64,000 nt of DNA from Chromatiales bacterium (GTDB taxonomy: Bacteria; Pseudomonadota; Gammaproteobacteria; UBA6429; Thiohalophilaceae). Under the pieces are notes generated by a model. It was not told the origin of the DNA. It was given only the letters and a program-made list of their open reading frames with translations, and made no database searches. Shown here piece by piece: positions 33,301 through 44,102 of the stretch. The DNA lies in contig JALTJZ010000050.1 of NCBI GenBank assembly GCA_027076325.1, positions 62,001 to 126,000 of the forward strand, written 5' to 3'. Each line of letters starts with the position of its first letter. The stretch's first letter is position 1. Made by a program: the position numbers and the translations under genes.

Positions 33301-34206
33301 TTAGTGTTGTGTGGGTGAATTGCCAGTCAAAAGGGAGTTGGTAAATAACAGTTTGGCATCCACCGCATCGAAATCATATTGATGATTACAAAACTCACAA
33401 TGAATACTAATCAATTTTTCGCTGTCAATAATAGCATCAACCTCGCTCTGCCCCAGGCCACGAAGCATGTTAGCAACCCGATCTTTTGAACAGGTGCAAC
33501 GAAAAAAAACCGGCTCTGATTCAAACAACCGAACATCTTCCTCATGGTATAAACGATGAATCACTTCATACACATCCAGACCAAGCAGCTCATCATCACT
33601 GATGGTTGCAGATAATTGTTCGACCCGGTTCCAGCCGTCTTCATCTGCCTGCACTTGGTGCAAGCTTTCTTCATCAACCGACTCCTGCGGTAATTTTTGA
33701 ATAAGCAAACCTGCCGCTGTTTTAGCGTTTGCCGTTAGCCAGAGCCGAGTTGAAAGTTGCTCGGATGTTTCAAGGTAGTGTTCAATGGCATCGGCAACCG
33801 TTTCGCCCACTAACTCGACAATACTTTGATAACGTTCAGTTTTGTTTTCTGTTTCCAGCGTAATCGCAAGTTGCCCATCACCTACCAGGTTTTTTAAACT
33901 GTCTGCTTTTATATCATCACTGTAATGAGCCAACCCCCGAATCGCTTCTTCACTGGTACATTCCGCAACCACCAGTGGCAAGGCTCCTTTGCCCTGAATT
34001 TGTAAAATAATCCGGCCTTTAAATTTTAATGTTGCTGCAAGTAATACACCGGCTACCAGCATCTGTGCCAGCACATCACGCACAACAGGTGGGTAATGAT
34101 GATTTTCAGTAACAGCTTGCCAACTTTTGTGTAGCTGGGTAAGTTCACCACGAATAGAAATATTTTCAAACAGAAAACGCTGTAGAGTGTCTTTGGAGGT
34201 ATTCAT
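33301..34206 (-). CDS. hslO: Redox-regulated chaperone Hsp33
   Basis: A 301-aa cytoplasmic holdase activated by oxidation. The C-terminal redox switch holds four zinc-binding Cys, arranged CTC (in FFRCTCSKDRV) and CEFC (in IHCEFCNHQYDF), about 30 residues apart; both pairs are intact. The N-terminal core has VRDVLAQMLVAGVLLAATLKFKG-type helices. It lies directly upstream of prmC on the same strand with a 19-nt gap. Confidence 0.96.
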   Translation of the reverse strand: MNTSKDTLQRFLFENISIRGELTQLHKSWQAVTENHHYPPVVRDVLAQMLVAGVLLAATLKFKGRIILQIQGKGALPLVVAECTSEEAIRGLAHYSDDIKADSLKNLVGDGQLAITLETENKTERYQSIVELVGETVADAIEHYLETSEQLSTRLWLTANAKTAAGLLIQKLPQESVDEESLHQVQADEDGWNRVEQLSATISDDELLGLDVYEVIHRLYHEEDVRLFESEPVFFRCTCSKDRVANMLRGLGQSEVDAIIDSEKLISIHCEFCNHQYDFDAVDAKLLFTNSLLTGNSPTQH

Positions 34207-34255
34207 TATAAATTATCAGAGTATTTCGTTTTTCAAGTTTAAATTGCTTAAGTTT

Positions 34256-34777
34256 TTAATCTTGCAGCTCATCACTTCGCTGTTCCAGCATCGTTTTAGC
34301 TCGATCAGTTAAGTCAGTATTTTGTTTTGCTATTTTTTGCAGTGTTGCTATTGGTAAATTAAGGTTAACAACTGCTTGCTGACGTACTTCAAGGCTGGGA
34401 TCTTTTAGCAGTTTTTCCAGCAAGTCAGGAGGCGTATAACCACAATGTGCAAGCGATAGCCGAACGCTTTCTTCAGGGTCGGCAACCAGAGGTTCGAGTG
34501 CCGCTCGCGGAGCACGAAGATTATGTGCCAATGCTGCTCGAACATCTGCATTCGGATCGTTTGCCAGTTGTAGCAAGATTTTAGCCGGTGCTGTCTGCCG
34601 CCTTGCCACGGCCAGACGAATTCGCCAGTCACTATCATTAGCATAACGTTGTAAATCTTTAGCACTCGTCGAAGGTAATGCTGCTGCGCGTTCTTTTTCT
34701 GCAAAACTTTCTTCCGCACACACTGATGATAAAAAGATAACACTAAAAACCAGTATTGATGCTGCTAACTTTAACAT
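34256..34777 (-). CDS. Exported HEAT/LRV-repeat protein
   Basis: A 173-aa protein with a signal peptide (about 1-21, ending VCA) and four or five short two-helix repeats in the mature part. The repeats carry the pattern DPNADVRAALAHN, DPEESVRLSLAHC and DPSLEVRQQAVVNL, as in leucine-rich-variant or HEAT-like solenoids that bind proteins. It should be periplasmic. It lies 55 bp after gatB on the same strand and 49 bp before hslO. Function is unknown. Confidence 0.75.
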   Translation of the reverse strand: MLKLAASILVFSVIFLSSVCAEESFAEKERAAALPSTSAKDLQRYANDSDWRIRLAVARRQTAPAKILLQLANDPNADVRAALAHNLRAPRAALEPLVADPEESVRLSLAHCGYTPPDLLEKLLKDPSLEVRQQAVVNLNLPIATLQKIAKQNTDLTDRAKTMLEQRSDELQD

Positions 34778-34832
34778 TGCCTTTCTCCAGAGATATATGA
34801 ATACACTAACAACAATAGCTGTTTTAAATAAA

Positions 34833-36269
34833 TCAGCTTGAACCCAGTTTTTTCTTTAACAACTGGTTGATCTGCCCCGGGTTCGCCTTACCCTGGGTTT
34901 GTTTCATAATTTGTCCAACAAAAAAGCCCATTAATTTCTCTTTACCGGCCTTAAACTGTTCAACCTGATTCGGGTTATCGGCTATCACTTTATCAACCAT
35001 CGCTTCCAATGCACCCGTGTCGTTGATTTGTTTTAAGCCTTTACTCTCAATGATGCTGTCAGCCTCACTGCCCTCATTCCACATAGTATCGAACACATCC
35101 TTGGCAATTTTACCCGAGATGGTGTTATCTTTAATCCGTGCTAATAAACCTGCAAACTGACTAGCGCTAACCGGTAATGACTTAACGGTTAAGTTTTCTT
35201 TATTTAAGCGAGCCGTTAATTCACCCATAATCCAGTTGGCTGCCAACTTGCTGTCGTCAATTTCTTTTGTCACTGTTTCAAAATAATTTGCCAGTTCAAG
35301 ACTGGCTGTTAAATTACCTGCATCTTCTGCATTTAGTTTGTATTCACTCATAAATCGAACTTTTTTTGCATCGGGTAATTCAGGTAAGGTTTTGCGAATA
35401 GCTTCAATTTCGTCGTCTGTAACAACAATAGGCAGCAAATCCGGATCAGGAAAGTAACGATAATCCATCGCATCTTCTTTCGAACGCATCGAGCGGGTTT
35501 CGTTTTTGTTAGAGTCATATAAGCGGGTTTCCTGTACCACCGTGCCACCACTTTCAAGTATGTCAATTTGACGCTCTATTTCGACATTAATCGCACGCTC
35601 AACAAAACGGAATGAATTGATATTTTTTAATTCGGTACGCGTACCAAACTCTTCCTGACCTTTTGGCCGCATGGAAACATTCGCATCACAGCGGAAAGAA
35701 CCCTCCTGCATATTGCCATCACAAATGCCAATATAAGTCACGATAGAGTGGATCTTGCGCATATAGGCAACCGCTTCTTCGGTTGAACGCATATCCGGTT
35801 CAGAAACAATTTCGATTAATGGTGTACCGGCACGGTTTAAATCAATCCCCGTTGCACCACTGAAATCTTCATGTAAACTTTTACCTGCATCTTCTTCCAG
35901 ATGTGCACGGGTAACGCCTATCGTTTTAGTCCTTCCATCTTTCAGTTCAATATCAACCGAACCCAAACCCACAATCGGCAAAGCAAGCTGGGTGGTTTGA
36001 TAGCCTTTAGGTAAATCAGGATAAAAATAATTTTTGCGATCAAACACCGAACGTTTACCAATTTCGGCATTAATGGCGGTGCCAAATTTTATTGCCATGT
36101 TCAGAGCTTGTTTGTTCATTACCGGCAACACACCCGGCAACCCCAGATCGACTTCATTTGCCTGTGTATTCGGCTCTGCACCAAACGCCGTTGATGAGCC
36201 CGAAAAGATTTTACTTTTCGTCGCAAGCTGCGCATGAATTTCCAGACCAATAACCACTTCCCATTGCAT
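34833..36269 (-). CDS. gatB: Asp/Glu-tRNA amidotransferase subunit B
   Basis: A 478-aa subunit that binds the mischarged tRNA and phosphorylates its acyl group in the GatCAB complex. Typical segments are [15 protein letters not shown] at the start, [16 protein letters not shown], the [14 protein letters not shown] loop, and a C-terminal YqeY-like tail domain (about 400-478) ending [12 protein letters not shown]. Next to gatA on the same strand, but the gap of 178 bp is largely filled by a 138-bp inverted-repeat element. A dedicated tRNA-Gln gene occurs at 23.9 kb. Confidence 0.97.
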   Translation of the reverse strand: MQWEVVIGLEIHAQLATKSKIFSGSSTAFGAEPNTQANEVDLGLPGVLPVMNKQALNMAIKFGTAINAEIGKRSVFDRKNYFYPDLPKGYQTTQLALPIVGLGSVDIELKDGRTKTIGVTRAHLEEDAGKSLHEDFSGATGIDLNRAGTPLIEIVSEPDMRSTEEAVAYMRKIHSIVTYIGICDGNMQEGSFRCDANVSMRPKGQEEFGTRTELKNINSFRFVERAINVEIERQIDILESGGTVVQETRLYDSNKNETRSMRSKEDAMDYRYFPDPDLLPIVVTDDEIEAIRKTLPELPDAKKVRFMSEYKLNAEDAGNLTASLELANYFETVTKEIDDSKLAANWIMGELTARLNKENLTVKSLPVSASQFAGLLARIKDNTISGKIAKDVFDTMWNEGSEADSIIESKGLKQINDTGALEAMVDKVIADNPNQVEQFKAGKEKLMGFFVGQIMKQTQGKANPGQINQLLKKKLGSS

Positions 36270-36297
36270 AGTTCTATTACCTTAATATTAATTTATT

Positions 36298-36435
36298 AAC
36301 CACGGCGACACGGTGGGCACAGCGAAGACATAAAGCGCATAAATCACTATTATCTTTGTCGATTACTCAGCAACATTATCGCTGCACTATTGCTTAAAAA
36401 TATTTTTTCGCTGTGCCCACCGTGTCGCCGTGGTT
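36298..36435. mobile_element. 138-bp MITE-like element between gatA and gatB
   Basis: Perfect 29-bp terminal inverted repeats lie at 36298-36326 and 36407-36435, enclosing about 80 bp with no open frame. The termini share AACCACGGCGACAC and CACAGCGAA with those of the GxxExxY element at 20.7 kb; a few central bases differ. It looks like an internally deleted or non-coding relative of that element. It must be transcribed with gatCAB unless it interrupts the operon. Confidence 0.7.
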
Positions 36436-36447
36436 TGATTTTTTAAC

Positions 36448-37902
36448 CTACTTAAAAGTCTCTGGCATTTGCTGATGCCAGTCCGTCACTTGCTGATACT
36501 GATGTGCAACATTTAACAACTTTGCTTCTGCAAAATACGGTGCAATAATTTGTAAGCCAACCGGTAGCGCATTGACAAAACCACACGGCACCGATATACC
36601 CGGCAAGCCTGCCAGATTCACTGCAATCGTATAAATGTCCGAATAATACATGGAGATGGGGTCATCATCTTTCTCACCCACTTTAAAAGCCGGGGTGGGG
36701 GTGGTTGGGCTCATAATGACATCCACCTGTTTAAACGCTTCAGTAAAATCATTGGCGATTAAGCGACGGATTTTTTGTGCTTTTAGATAATAAGCATCGT
36801 AATATCCCGATGACAGTGCATAGGCTCCAACTAAAATCCGCCGTTTTACTTCCGAACCAAAACCTTCTCCACGACTGCGTTTGTATAAGTCTTCCAGATC
36901 TTTTGGTTCTTCACAACGATAACCAAAACGCACCCCGTCAAAGCGTGACAGGTTCGATGAACATTCTGCTGGCGCCACAATATAGTAAGCAGGCACGGAT
37001 AAATGCGTGTTGGGCAAACTGATGTCAAAAAACTCGGCACCGAGTTTTTTGTATTCGCTAATCGCATCATCAACACGTTTAGCCACATCTGCATCGAGTC
37101 CATCCGCAAAGTATTCTTTTGGCAGGCCAACTTTTAAACCTTTAACATCATTATTTAAACTGGCGGAGTAATCCGGCACGGGTTCGTCGATGCTGGTTGA
37201 ATCCCGCACATCCAGGCCGGCCATCACGCTTAACATCAGTGCCGCATCTTCAGCCGTTTGGGTAAAGGTACCGGCTTGATCCAGACTGGAGGCAAAGGCA
37301 ATCATGCCATACCGCGACACCCGACCATAAGACGGTTTTAATCCAGTTAAATTACACAATGCCGCTGGCTGGCGGATTGAGCCACCGGTATCAGTGCCGG
37401 TTGAAGCTGGCGCTAACCTTGCTGCAACCGAGGCGGCAGAGCCACCGGACGAGCCGCCGGGCACACAGTCTACATTCCAGGGGTTTTTAACTGGCCCATA
37501 AAAGCTGGTTTCGTTGGACGAGCCCATCGCAAATTCGTCCATATTGGTTTTACCCAGCATCACACTGCCCGCATTATTAAATGACTCAATAACCGAGGCG
37601 TCGTATGGCGCAATAAAATTATCCAGCATTTTAGAACCACAGCTTGTTTTAACCCCATCGCTACAAAAAATATCTTTTTGCGCAACGGGGATACCAGTCA
37701 AAACATGGGCTTTACCTGCCGCAATGCGCTCGTCCGCCCGCTTTGCCTGTGCCAGTGCTCGTTCTTCAGTCAGCGAAATATAGCTGTTTAAACCATTATC
37801 AAATGTTTGTATTCTATTTATATAGTGCTGGGTTAACTCAACACTGGAAAATTCGCCTGCTTTTAAACCGGCTGCCAGTTGTGCAATTGTTTTTGTGTGC
37901 AT
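36448..37902 (-). CDS. gatA: Asp/Glu-tRNA amidotransferase subunit A
   Basis: A 484-aa amidase subunit that frees ammonia from glutamine for transfer to Glu-tRNA-Gln or Asp-tRNA-Asn. The amidase signature [20 protein letters not shown] and following [13 protein letters not shown] contain the Ser-cisSer-Lys triad partners, with the catalytic Lys in [18 protein letters not shown]. Length and C terminus are as in the family. It follows gatC by 63 bp on the same strand. Confidence 0.97.
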   Translation of the reverse strand: MHTKTIAQLAAGLKAGEFSSVELTQHYINRIQTFDNGLNSYISLTEERALAQAKRADERIAAGKAHVLTGIPVAQKDIFCSDGVKTSCGSKMLDNFIAPYDASVIESFNNAGSVMLGKTNMDEFAMGSSNETSFYGPVKNPWNVDCVPGGSSGGSAASVAARLAPASTGTDTGGSIRQPAALCNLTGLKPSYGRVSRYGMIAFASSLDQAGTFTQTAEDAALMLSVMAGLDVRDSTSIDEPVPDYSASLNNDVKGLKVGLPKEYFADGLDADVAKRVDDAISEYKKLGAEFFDISLPNTHLSVPAYYIVAPAECSSNLSRFDGVRFGYRCEEPKDLEDLYKRSRGEGFGSEVKRRILVGAYALSSGYYDAYYLKAQKIRRLIANDFTEAFKQVDVIMSPTTPTPAFKVGEKDDDPISMYYSDIYTIAVNLAGLPGISVPCGFVNALPVGLQIIAPYFAEAKLLNVAHQYQQVTDWHQQMPETFK

Positions 37903-37965
37903 AGTCTCTTACTTTAATTAATTCGCTCGTTATGTGGTCTGCTGCTATTTATTAGCGGTTAACGG

Positions 37966-38247
37966 CTATTCGATGACCTGGGGCACAAGATAAAGACCCT
38001 TTTCTACTTGCGGCGCAACCGCCTGAAAACGCTCGCGCTGGTTAGTTGCGGTAACGATATCTTCACGTAAACGCTGGACGGCATCGGTTGGATGCGCCAT
38101 CGGCTCCACACTATCGGTAGCAACCGTGTTCATTTGCTCGACCAGTGCCAGAATATTAGTCAGGTTGGTGACATACTCCGGAATGTCCTTTTCGTTAATA
38201 TCCAGACGCGCCAAATGCGCAATTTGCTCAACGGTTTTTTTATCCAA
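37966..38247 (-). CDS. gatC: Asp/Glu-tRNA amidotransferase subunit C
   Basis: A 93-aa linker subunit that wraps GatA and GatB. LDKKTVEQIAHLARLDI at the N terminus and MAHPTDAVQRLRED, then LVPQVIE at the end are typical. The frame is open for 30 codons further upstream to an ATG, but that extension has no family counterpart. TTG at 38245-38247 has GGAG 8 nt before it and gives the normal length, so it is preferred. It heads the gatCAB run and is divergent from mreB. Confidence 0.92.
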   Translation of the reverse strand: MDKKTVEQIAHLARLDINEKDIPEYVTNLTNILALVEQMNTVATDSVEPMAHPTDAVQRLREDIVTATNQRERFQAVAPQVEKGLYLVPQVIE

Positions 38248-38490
38248 AACACTTTCTCCAGAACTTGAACTGAATGCAGCGCAACACCGCGAAAACACCA
38301 CGATTTTACACTTTATGCGATTCGTATTATGCTGCAACTAAATCACGCGATTATACGCTGAATTCACGTTATTTGTGATAGATTAGACAAAAAAGTGGTA
38401 ACTTAACATTGTTACACGCTTGCCCAGAGCCCCGTTGATTGATTAAAGTACGGGCGCTATTTATCGATAACTTATTATATAAAAAGATGA

Positions 38491-39543
<1,053 letters not shown>

Positions 39544-39562
39544 GCAGCAACGCTTGAAGTGG

Positions 39563-39597
39563 AAAGGCCTAAAATTATATTGCTTTAGGCCTTTTTT
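39563..39597 (+). terminator. Rho-independent terminator after mreB
   Basis: An 11-bp perfect stem (AAAGGCCTAAA with TTTAGGCCTTT), a 10-nt loop and a T tract to 39597. It lies 20 nt after the mreB stop. mreCD and the genes beyond must use readthrough or a promoter in the next 110 bp, which I could not locate. Confidence 0.85.
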
Positions 39598-39710
39598 ATT
39601 ACTGAAATAAAAATAATCTCAATAAAATCATTTTGTTGGGACGATGATAATTGGATATTAGCCTGTTACAATAACCCATCCTTCTAAAATAATGTTTCAG
39701 GAGAAGTCTC

Positions 39711-40592
39711 GTTAAACTACTCTTTGGCCAAAGCACATCAATATCTGCACGCTTGTTTGCCTTAACAATCGTTTCGGTTGTTTTAATGTCGCTCGATCAC
39801 CGTACCGATTATGTTAATAATATTCGCTCCGGTTTATCACTTATTATTTACCCTTTGCGCTATGTTATCGATCTCCCTTCCGATATTTTTGGCTGGGGGC
39901 AAACCACCCTTGTTAGCCGTAGTACATTACAAAAACAAAATAAAACCTTACGCACGCAAAATAGTATTTTACAAGCACAATTACAAAAATCCACTTTCAT
40001 AGAAGCAGAAAATATCCGTTTACGCAATTTATTGAAATCATCAAAACGTGTTGGTGAGCGTATTTTAATCGCAGAGTTGCTCTCGGTAAATCTTGACCCT
40101 TATCGACAGCAAGTGGTAATTAATAAAGGTTTAAGCGAACGTGATATTTTTATGGGGCAGCCGATACTCGATGCCAATGGTATTATGGGGCAGATTGTCC
40201 ATGTTAACCCGATAACAAGTACAGCCATGTTAATTACCGACCCTGGCCACGCCCTGCCCGTGCAATCATTACGCAATGGTATTCGTGCGATTGCCGTTGG
40301 TAAAGGTGCCAGTGGCTTACTTGAACTTGTTAATCTACCCAACAATACAGACATTAAAGTGGGTGACAAACTGGTTACATCTGGAATGGGGTGTGTCTTC
40401 CCTGCAGGCTATCCGGCTGCTGAAGTTATCGAAGTCAATATCAACCCAAGCTTGCCCTTTGCGCAGGTTATTGCTCGCCCGGCGGCAAAGCTGGATCGTA
40501 GTAGTGAGGTTTTACTGGTATGGATGTCAGATGAATCCAGAAAAAAGATAAGTATTGCCTGTGTTGATAGTAATGAGGAGCAGGAAAAATGA
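39711..40592 (+). CDS. mreC: Rod-shape protein MreC (unusual start codon)
   Basis: About 293 aa. A cytoplasmic tail and membrane helix (FALTIVSVVLMSL) are followed by a coiled coil (about 65-105, with LQKQNKTLRTQNSILQAQL) and the beta-barrel MreC domain including GHALPVQSLRNGIRAIAVG. The family start (MKxLF-G) aligns with GTT-AAA-CTA-CTC at 39711, which has AGGAG exactly 7 nt upstream; GTT is not a normal start codon. The next candidate, TTG at 39753, lacks a ribosome binding site and removes 14 conserved residues. The gene overlaps mreD by 4 nt. Confidence 0.88.
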   Translation, partial: VKLLFGQSTSISARLFALTIVSVVLMSLDHRTDYVNNIRSGLSLIIYPLRYVIDLPSDIFGWGQTTLVSRSTLQKQNKTLRTQNSILQAQLQKSTFIEAENIRLRNLLKSSKRVGERILIAELLSVNLDPYRQQVVINKGLSERDIFMGQPILDANGIMGQIVHVNPITSTAMLITDPGHALPVQSLRNGIRAIAVGKGASGLLELVNLPNNTDIKVGDKLVTSGMGCVFPAGYPAAEVIEVNINPSLPFAQVIARPAAKLDRSSEVLLVWMSDESRKKISIACVDSNEEQEK

Positions 40593-41077
40593 ACCTTCTC
40601 AAGAAGCAGGGTGGCAAAATTGTTATCCTTACTATTATTATTGCACTGTTGTTATCAGAACTCCCTTTACCTCCAGCCATGGCACCCTACCAGCCAGAAT
40701 GGGTTATTCTTGTTTTAATTTATTGGGCAATGGCGTTGCCTGAACGTGTCGGGGTTGGGGTTGCCTGGTTTATCGGCTTACTCGTTGATGTATTACGCGA
40801 TACCCTGTTGGGACAATATGCTTTAGCTTTTGCTTTAACCATATTTATAGTCCTGCGAATATATCAACGTATTCGGAATTTTCCGTTAAGGCAACAAATG
40901 ATAAGTATTTTTATTTTAATGTTAATTCACAGTGCACTCGTTGTATGGATAAAAGCACTCACAGGCGCACCTGTTGGTATTTCAATGATTATCACTCCCT
41001 CAGTGTTGTCAGCACTTTTCTGGCCACTGATCTATTTTATTTTACGTAATATACGACGTACTTATCATATTAACTGA
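40589..41077 (+). CDS. mreD: Rod-shape protein MreD
   Basis: A 162-aa inner-membrane protein with about five hydrophobic helices and very short loops, including PEWVILVLIYWAMALPERVGVGVAWFIGLLVDVLRDTLLGQ-type segments (the P-E-W and LGQ landmarks of MreD). It connects MreC to the elongasome. It starts within the mreC stop (ATGA), so translation is coupled, and mrdA follows 5 nt after its stop. Confidence 0.93.
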   Translation: MNLLKKQGGKIVILTIIIALLLSELPLPPAMAPYQPEWVILVLIYWAMALPERVGVGVAWFIGLLVDVLRDTLLGQYALAFALTIFIVLRIYQRIRNFPLRQQMISIFILMLIHSALVVWIKALTGAPVGISMIITPSVLSALFWPLIYFILRNIRRTYHIN

Positions 41078-41082
41078 ACAAC

Positions 41083-42942
41083 ATGGCGCAACTTGATTCT
41101 CTGGCAATAAAAGATCACCTGCGCGATGAGCAGGTTTTTAATAGCCGTCTTATTGTTGCCACCGCATTTTCTGCTCTTTTTATCCTGTTAGTTATTTCCC
41201 GTCTCATTTATTTGCAAATTATTAACCAGCAGCACTATACAACATTGTCAGAAAATAACCGTGTCAGTATTAAACCCATTCAACCTATTCGAGGTTTAAT
41301 TTATGACCGAAATGGTGTATTGCTTGCAGAAAACATTCCAAGTTTTACTCTCACTCTGGTACCCGAGCATATAAAGGACATCCCTGAACTTATCAAAAAA
41401 CTTCAAAAAATAATTACTATTACACCAGCAGACATACGGCGTTTTAAGAAAAGATTAAAGCGTAAGCGCCGTTTTGAAGGTGTCACTTTACGTTACAGAC
41501 TTAATGAAGATGAAGTTGCGCGTTTATCAGTAAAACAATTTACACTCCCCGGTGTGGAAATACGTGCCGAACTCTCACGACATTACCCTCTCGGAGAACT
41601 AACTGCTCATGCTCTTGGTTATGTTAGCAGTATTAGCGAAAAAGAATTACAAAAAGTTGATGCCTCTAACTACAGTGGTACTAGCCAGATAGGAAAAATA
41701 GGCATTGAGAAAAAATACGAATCACTCCTTCACGGGAAAATTGGTTTACAAAAAGTTGAAACAAATGCCAGTGGCCGTATCCTACGCGTGCTGGATCGTG
41801 AATTACCGGTTCCTGGTAAAAATCTTTATTTGAATATTGATATTCGTTTACATGCCATTGCAGCAAAGGCCTTTGAAGGTAAAACTGGTTCACTGGTTGC
41901 TATCGACCCCAATAATGGTAGTGTGCTAGCACTAACCAGTTTCCCCAGTTTTGATCCAAATTTATTTGTTAATGGTATCGATACAGAAAGCTATTCACGT
42001 TTAAAGAAATCGCCTGATCAGCCTTTATTCAATCGCTCAATACAGGGTCGTTACCCACCAGGCTCAACCATTAAACCCTTTGTCGGGCTTGCGGGTCTGG
42101 AGCTTGATATTGTTAAATCAAAAGATGATATTGACTGTTCCGGTTATTACCTCCTGAAAAATGACGAACGCCGTTATCGTGACTGGAAAAAAAAGGGGCA
42201 TGCGGAAACCGACTTAACAAAAGCAATTGTTGAGTCCTGCGATGTTTATTTTTATGACCTTGCCCTTAACCTCGGCATTGATAGTATGTACTCCTACCTG
42301 TCACAGTTTGGTTTTGGCAAAAAAACCGGGATTGATTTATACGGAGAGTCGGCAGGATTATTGCCCTCTCGCGAATGGAAAAAACGCACACGTCGATTAC
42401 CCTGGTTCCCGGGGGAAACACTGATTACCGGTATTGGTCAGGGCTTTATGCTGACAACTCCATTACAATTAGCATCAGCAACGGCAACACTTGCGGTTAA
42501 TGGGCGACACCAGCGTCCACAAATGATTTACGCTGTGGAAGACCCTAAAATCAAGATCCTTAATCTTAAACCACCTAAGTCACTTGCAAACGTGCAAATA
42601 CTAGAACAACGCAACTGGGATACAATTCATCAATCAATGAAAGATGTTGTACACAGCCTGCATGGAACAGCCCGCAGTATTAACCGTAATTTAAAGTATA
42701 AAATAGCGGGTAAAACCGGTACTGCTCAGGTTCAGGGTATAAAACAGGACGAAGAGTACGATGAGGAAAAAGTACCAAAGAAATTACGTGACCATGCATT
42801 ATTTATTGCCTACGCACCGGCCGATACCCCCGAAATTGCACTTGCACTTATTGTTGAAAATGGTGGGCATGGTGGCTCCGTTGCCGCACCGATTGCGCGT
42901 AAAGTTATCGACGCTTATTTAAATACGGGTACAGAAAGATGA
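41083..42942 (+). CDS. mrdA: Penicillin-binding protein 2 (elongasome transpeptidase)
   Basis: A 619-aa class B PBP that crosslinks peptidoglycan during elongation. One N-terminal membrane helix (about 22-47) precedes the pedestal (about 60-240) with PIRGLIYDRNG. The transpeptidase motifs are S328xxK331 in PPGSTIKP, S385-C-D in VESCD, and KTGT in AGKTGTAQ. Those are the active-site residues of PBP2; an SCD in place of SxN is normal for this group. It overlaps rodA by 4 nt, giving the usual PBP2-RodA pair. Confidence 0.97.
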   Translation: MAQLDSLAIKDHLRDEQVFNSRLIVATAFSALFILLVISRLIYLQIINQQHYTTLSENNRVSIKPIQPIRGLIYDRNGVLLAENIPSFTLTLVPEHIKDIPELIKKLQKIITITPADIRRFKKRLKRKRRFEGVTLRYRLNEDEVARLSVKQFTLPGVEIRAELSRHYPLGELTAHALGYVSSISEKELQKVDASNYSGTSQIGKIGIEKKYESLLHGKIGLQKVETNASGRILRVLDRELPVPGKNLYLNIDIRLHAIAAKAFEGKTGSLVAIDPNNGSVLALTSFPSFDPNLFVNGIDTESYSRLKKSPDQPLFNRSIQGRYPPGSTIKPFVGLAGLELDIVKSKDDIDCSGYYLLKNDERRYRDWKKKGHAETDLTKAIVESCDVYFYDLALNLGIDSMYSYLSQFGFGKKTGIDLYGESAGLLPSREWKKRTRRLPWFPGETLITGIGQGFMLTTPLQLASATATLAVNGRHQRPQMIYAVEDPKIKILNLKPPKSLANVQILEQRNWDTIHQSMKDVVHSLHGTARSINRNLKYKIAGKTGTAQVQGIKQDEEYDEEKVPKKLRDHALFIAYAPADTPEIALALIVENGGHGGSVAAPIARKVIDAYLNTGTER

Positions 42943-44075
42943 TTCTTGATCAAGAACAAAGCCTGTCTACCAGCAATACCTTTATCCGAAAAAAATGGTC
43001 TTACCGGTTGCATGTTGACATCCCCCTTTTTATTGCTTTGCTAATACTATTAACCCTGGGGCTGTTTATACTCTACAGTGCAACTGGCCAGAATATGGCA
43101 GTTGTTTATCGGCAACTGACACATATCATCATTGGCATTGTTCTTATGCTGGCCATTGCACAACTTCGACCACAAACCATCCAGTTCTGGTCACCCTGGT
43201 TATTTATAGTCGGTGTTATTCTGCTAATTATTGTACTGATTGTTGGTGACGTTGGGAAAGGAGCCCAACGTTGGCTGGATCTTGGTTTTTTTCGATTCCA
43301 GCCTTCAGAGATTTTAAAGCTGGCACTGCCGATGATGCTGGCCTGGTATATTTCGGAGTTCAGTTTGCCACCAACAGCCAAACGCATTCTAACCGCCGTC
43401 TTTATGCTGGCCGTACCCACCTTACTCGTTGCCAAACAACCGGATCTTGGCACAGCTTTACTCATTGCCAGTGCCGGTTTTTTTGTTTTAGTACTGGCCG
43501 GCTTAAGCTGGAAAAGTATCATTGGCGTCGCAACCGCTATCGTTGCCAGCACCCCTTTAATATGGAATTATGTTTTACATGACTACCAACGAAGCCGGAT
43601 TTTGACATTACTCAATCCCGGTAATGATCCGCTTGGAAGTGGTTACCACATTATACAATCAACCATTGCCATTGGCTCAGGCGGTATCTATGGCAAAGGC
43701 TGGTTAAATGGAACCCAGTCACATCTGGACTTCCTGCCCGAGCGTTCAACCGATTTTATTTTTGCCGTTTTTAGTGAAGAATTTGGCTTTTTAGGCTCCC
43801 TGCTTTTACTCATACTCTATTTATATATCATTGGTAGAAGTCTTGTTATTGCCAGTCAGGCACAGGATACCTTTAGCCGCTTATTAGCCGGTAGTTTAAC
43901 CCTGACTTTTTTTGTTTATATTTTTGTGAATATTGGGATGGTCTCTGGTATCCTTCCGGTAGTAGGTGTACCGTTACCCTTGATCAGTTACGGTGGAACC
44001 TCTATCGTTACATTAATGATGGCCTTCGGTATATTGATGTCAATACAAACACATCGTCGGCTTATTGGAAATTAA
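42939..44075 (+). CDS. rodA: RodA peptidoglycan glycosyltransferase
   Basis: A 378-aa SEDS polymerase that makes glycan strands from lipid II with PBP2. About ten membrane helices are visible. Landmarks are LFILYSATGQN, GKGAQRWLDLGFFRFQPSE, KQPDLGTALLIA, the FLPERSTDFIFAVFSEEFG loop with the catalytic Asp region, and PLPLISYGGTS. It begins inside the mrdA stop codon. Gene order mreCD-mrdA-rodA-mltB-rlpA-dacA is a full elongation and wall-remodelling block. Confidence 0.97.
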   Translation: MILDQEQSLSTSNTFIRKKWSYRLHVDIPLFIALLILLTLGLFILYSATGQNMAVVYRQLTHIIIGIVLMLAIAQLRPQTIQFWSPWLFIVGVILLIIVLIVGDVGKGAQRWLDLGFFRFQPSEILKLALPMMLAWYISEFSLPPTAKRILTAVFMLAVPTLLVAKQPDLGTALLIASAGFFVLVLAGLSWKSIIGVATAIVASTPLIWNYVLHDYQRSRILTLLNPGNDPLGSGYHIIQSTIAIGSGGIYGKGWLNGTQSHLDFLPERSTDFIFAVFSEEFGFLGSLLLLILYLYIIGRSLVIASQAQDTFSRLLAGSLTLTFFVYIFVNIGMVSGILPVVGVPLPLISYGGTSIVTLMMAFGILMSIQTHRRLIGN

Positions 44076-44102
44076 AAAATCTATAGGATGTAGTTTACTA
44101 TT

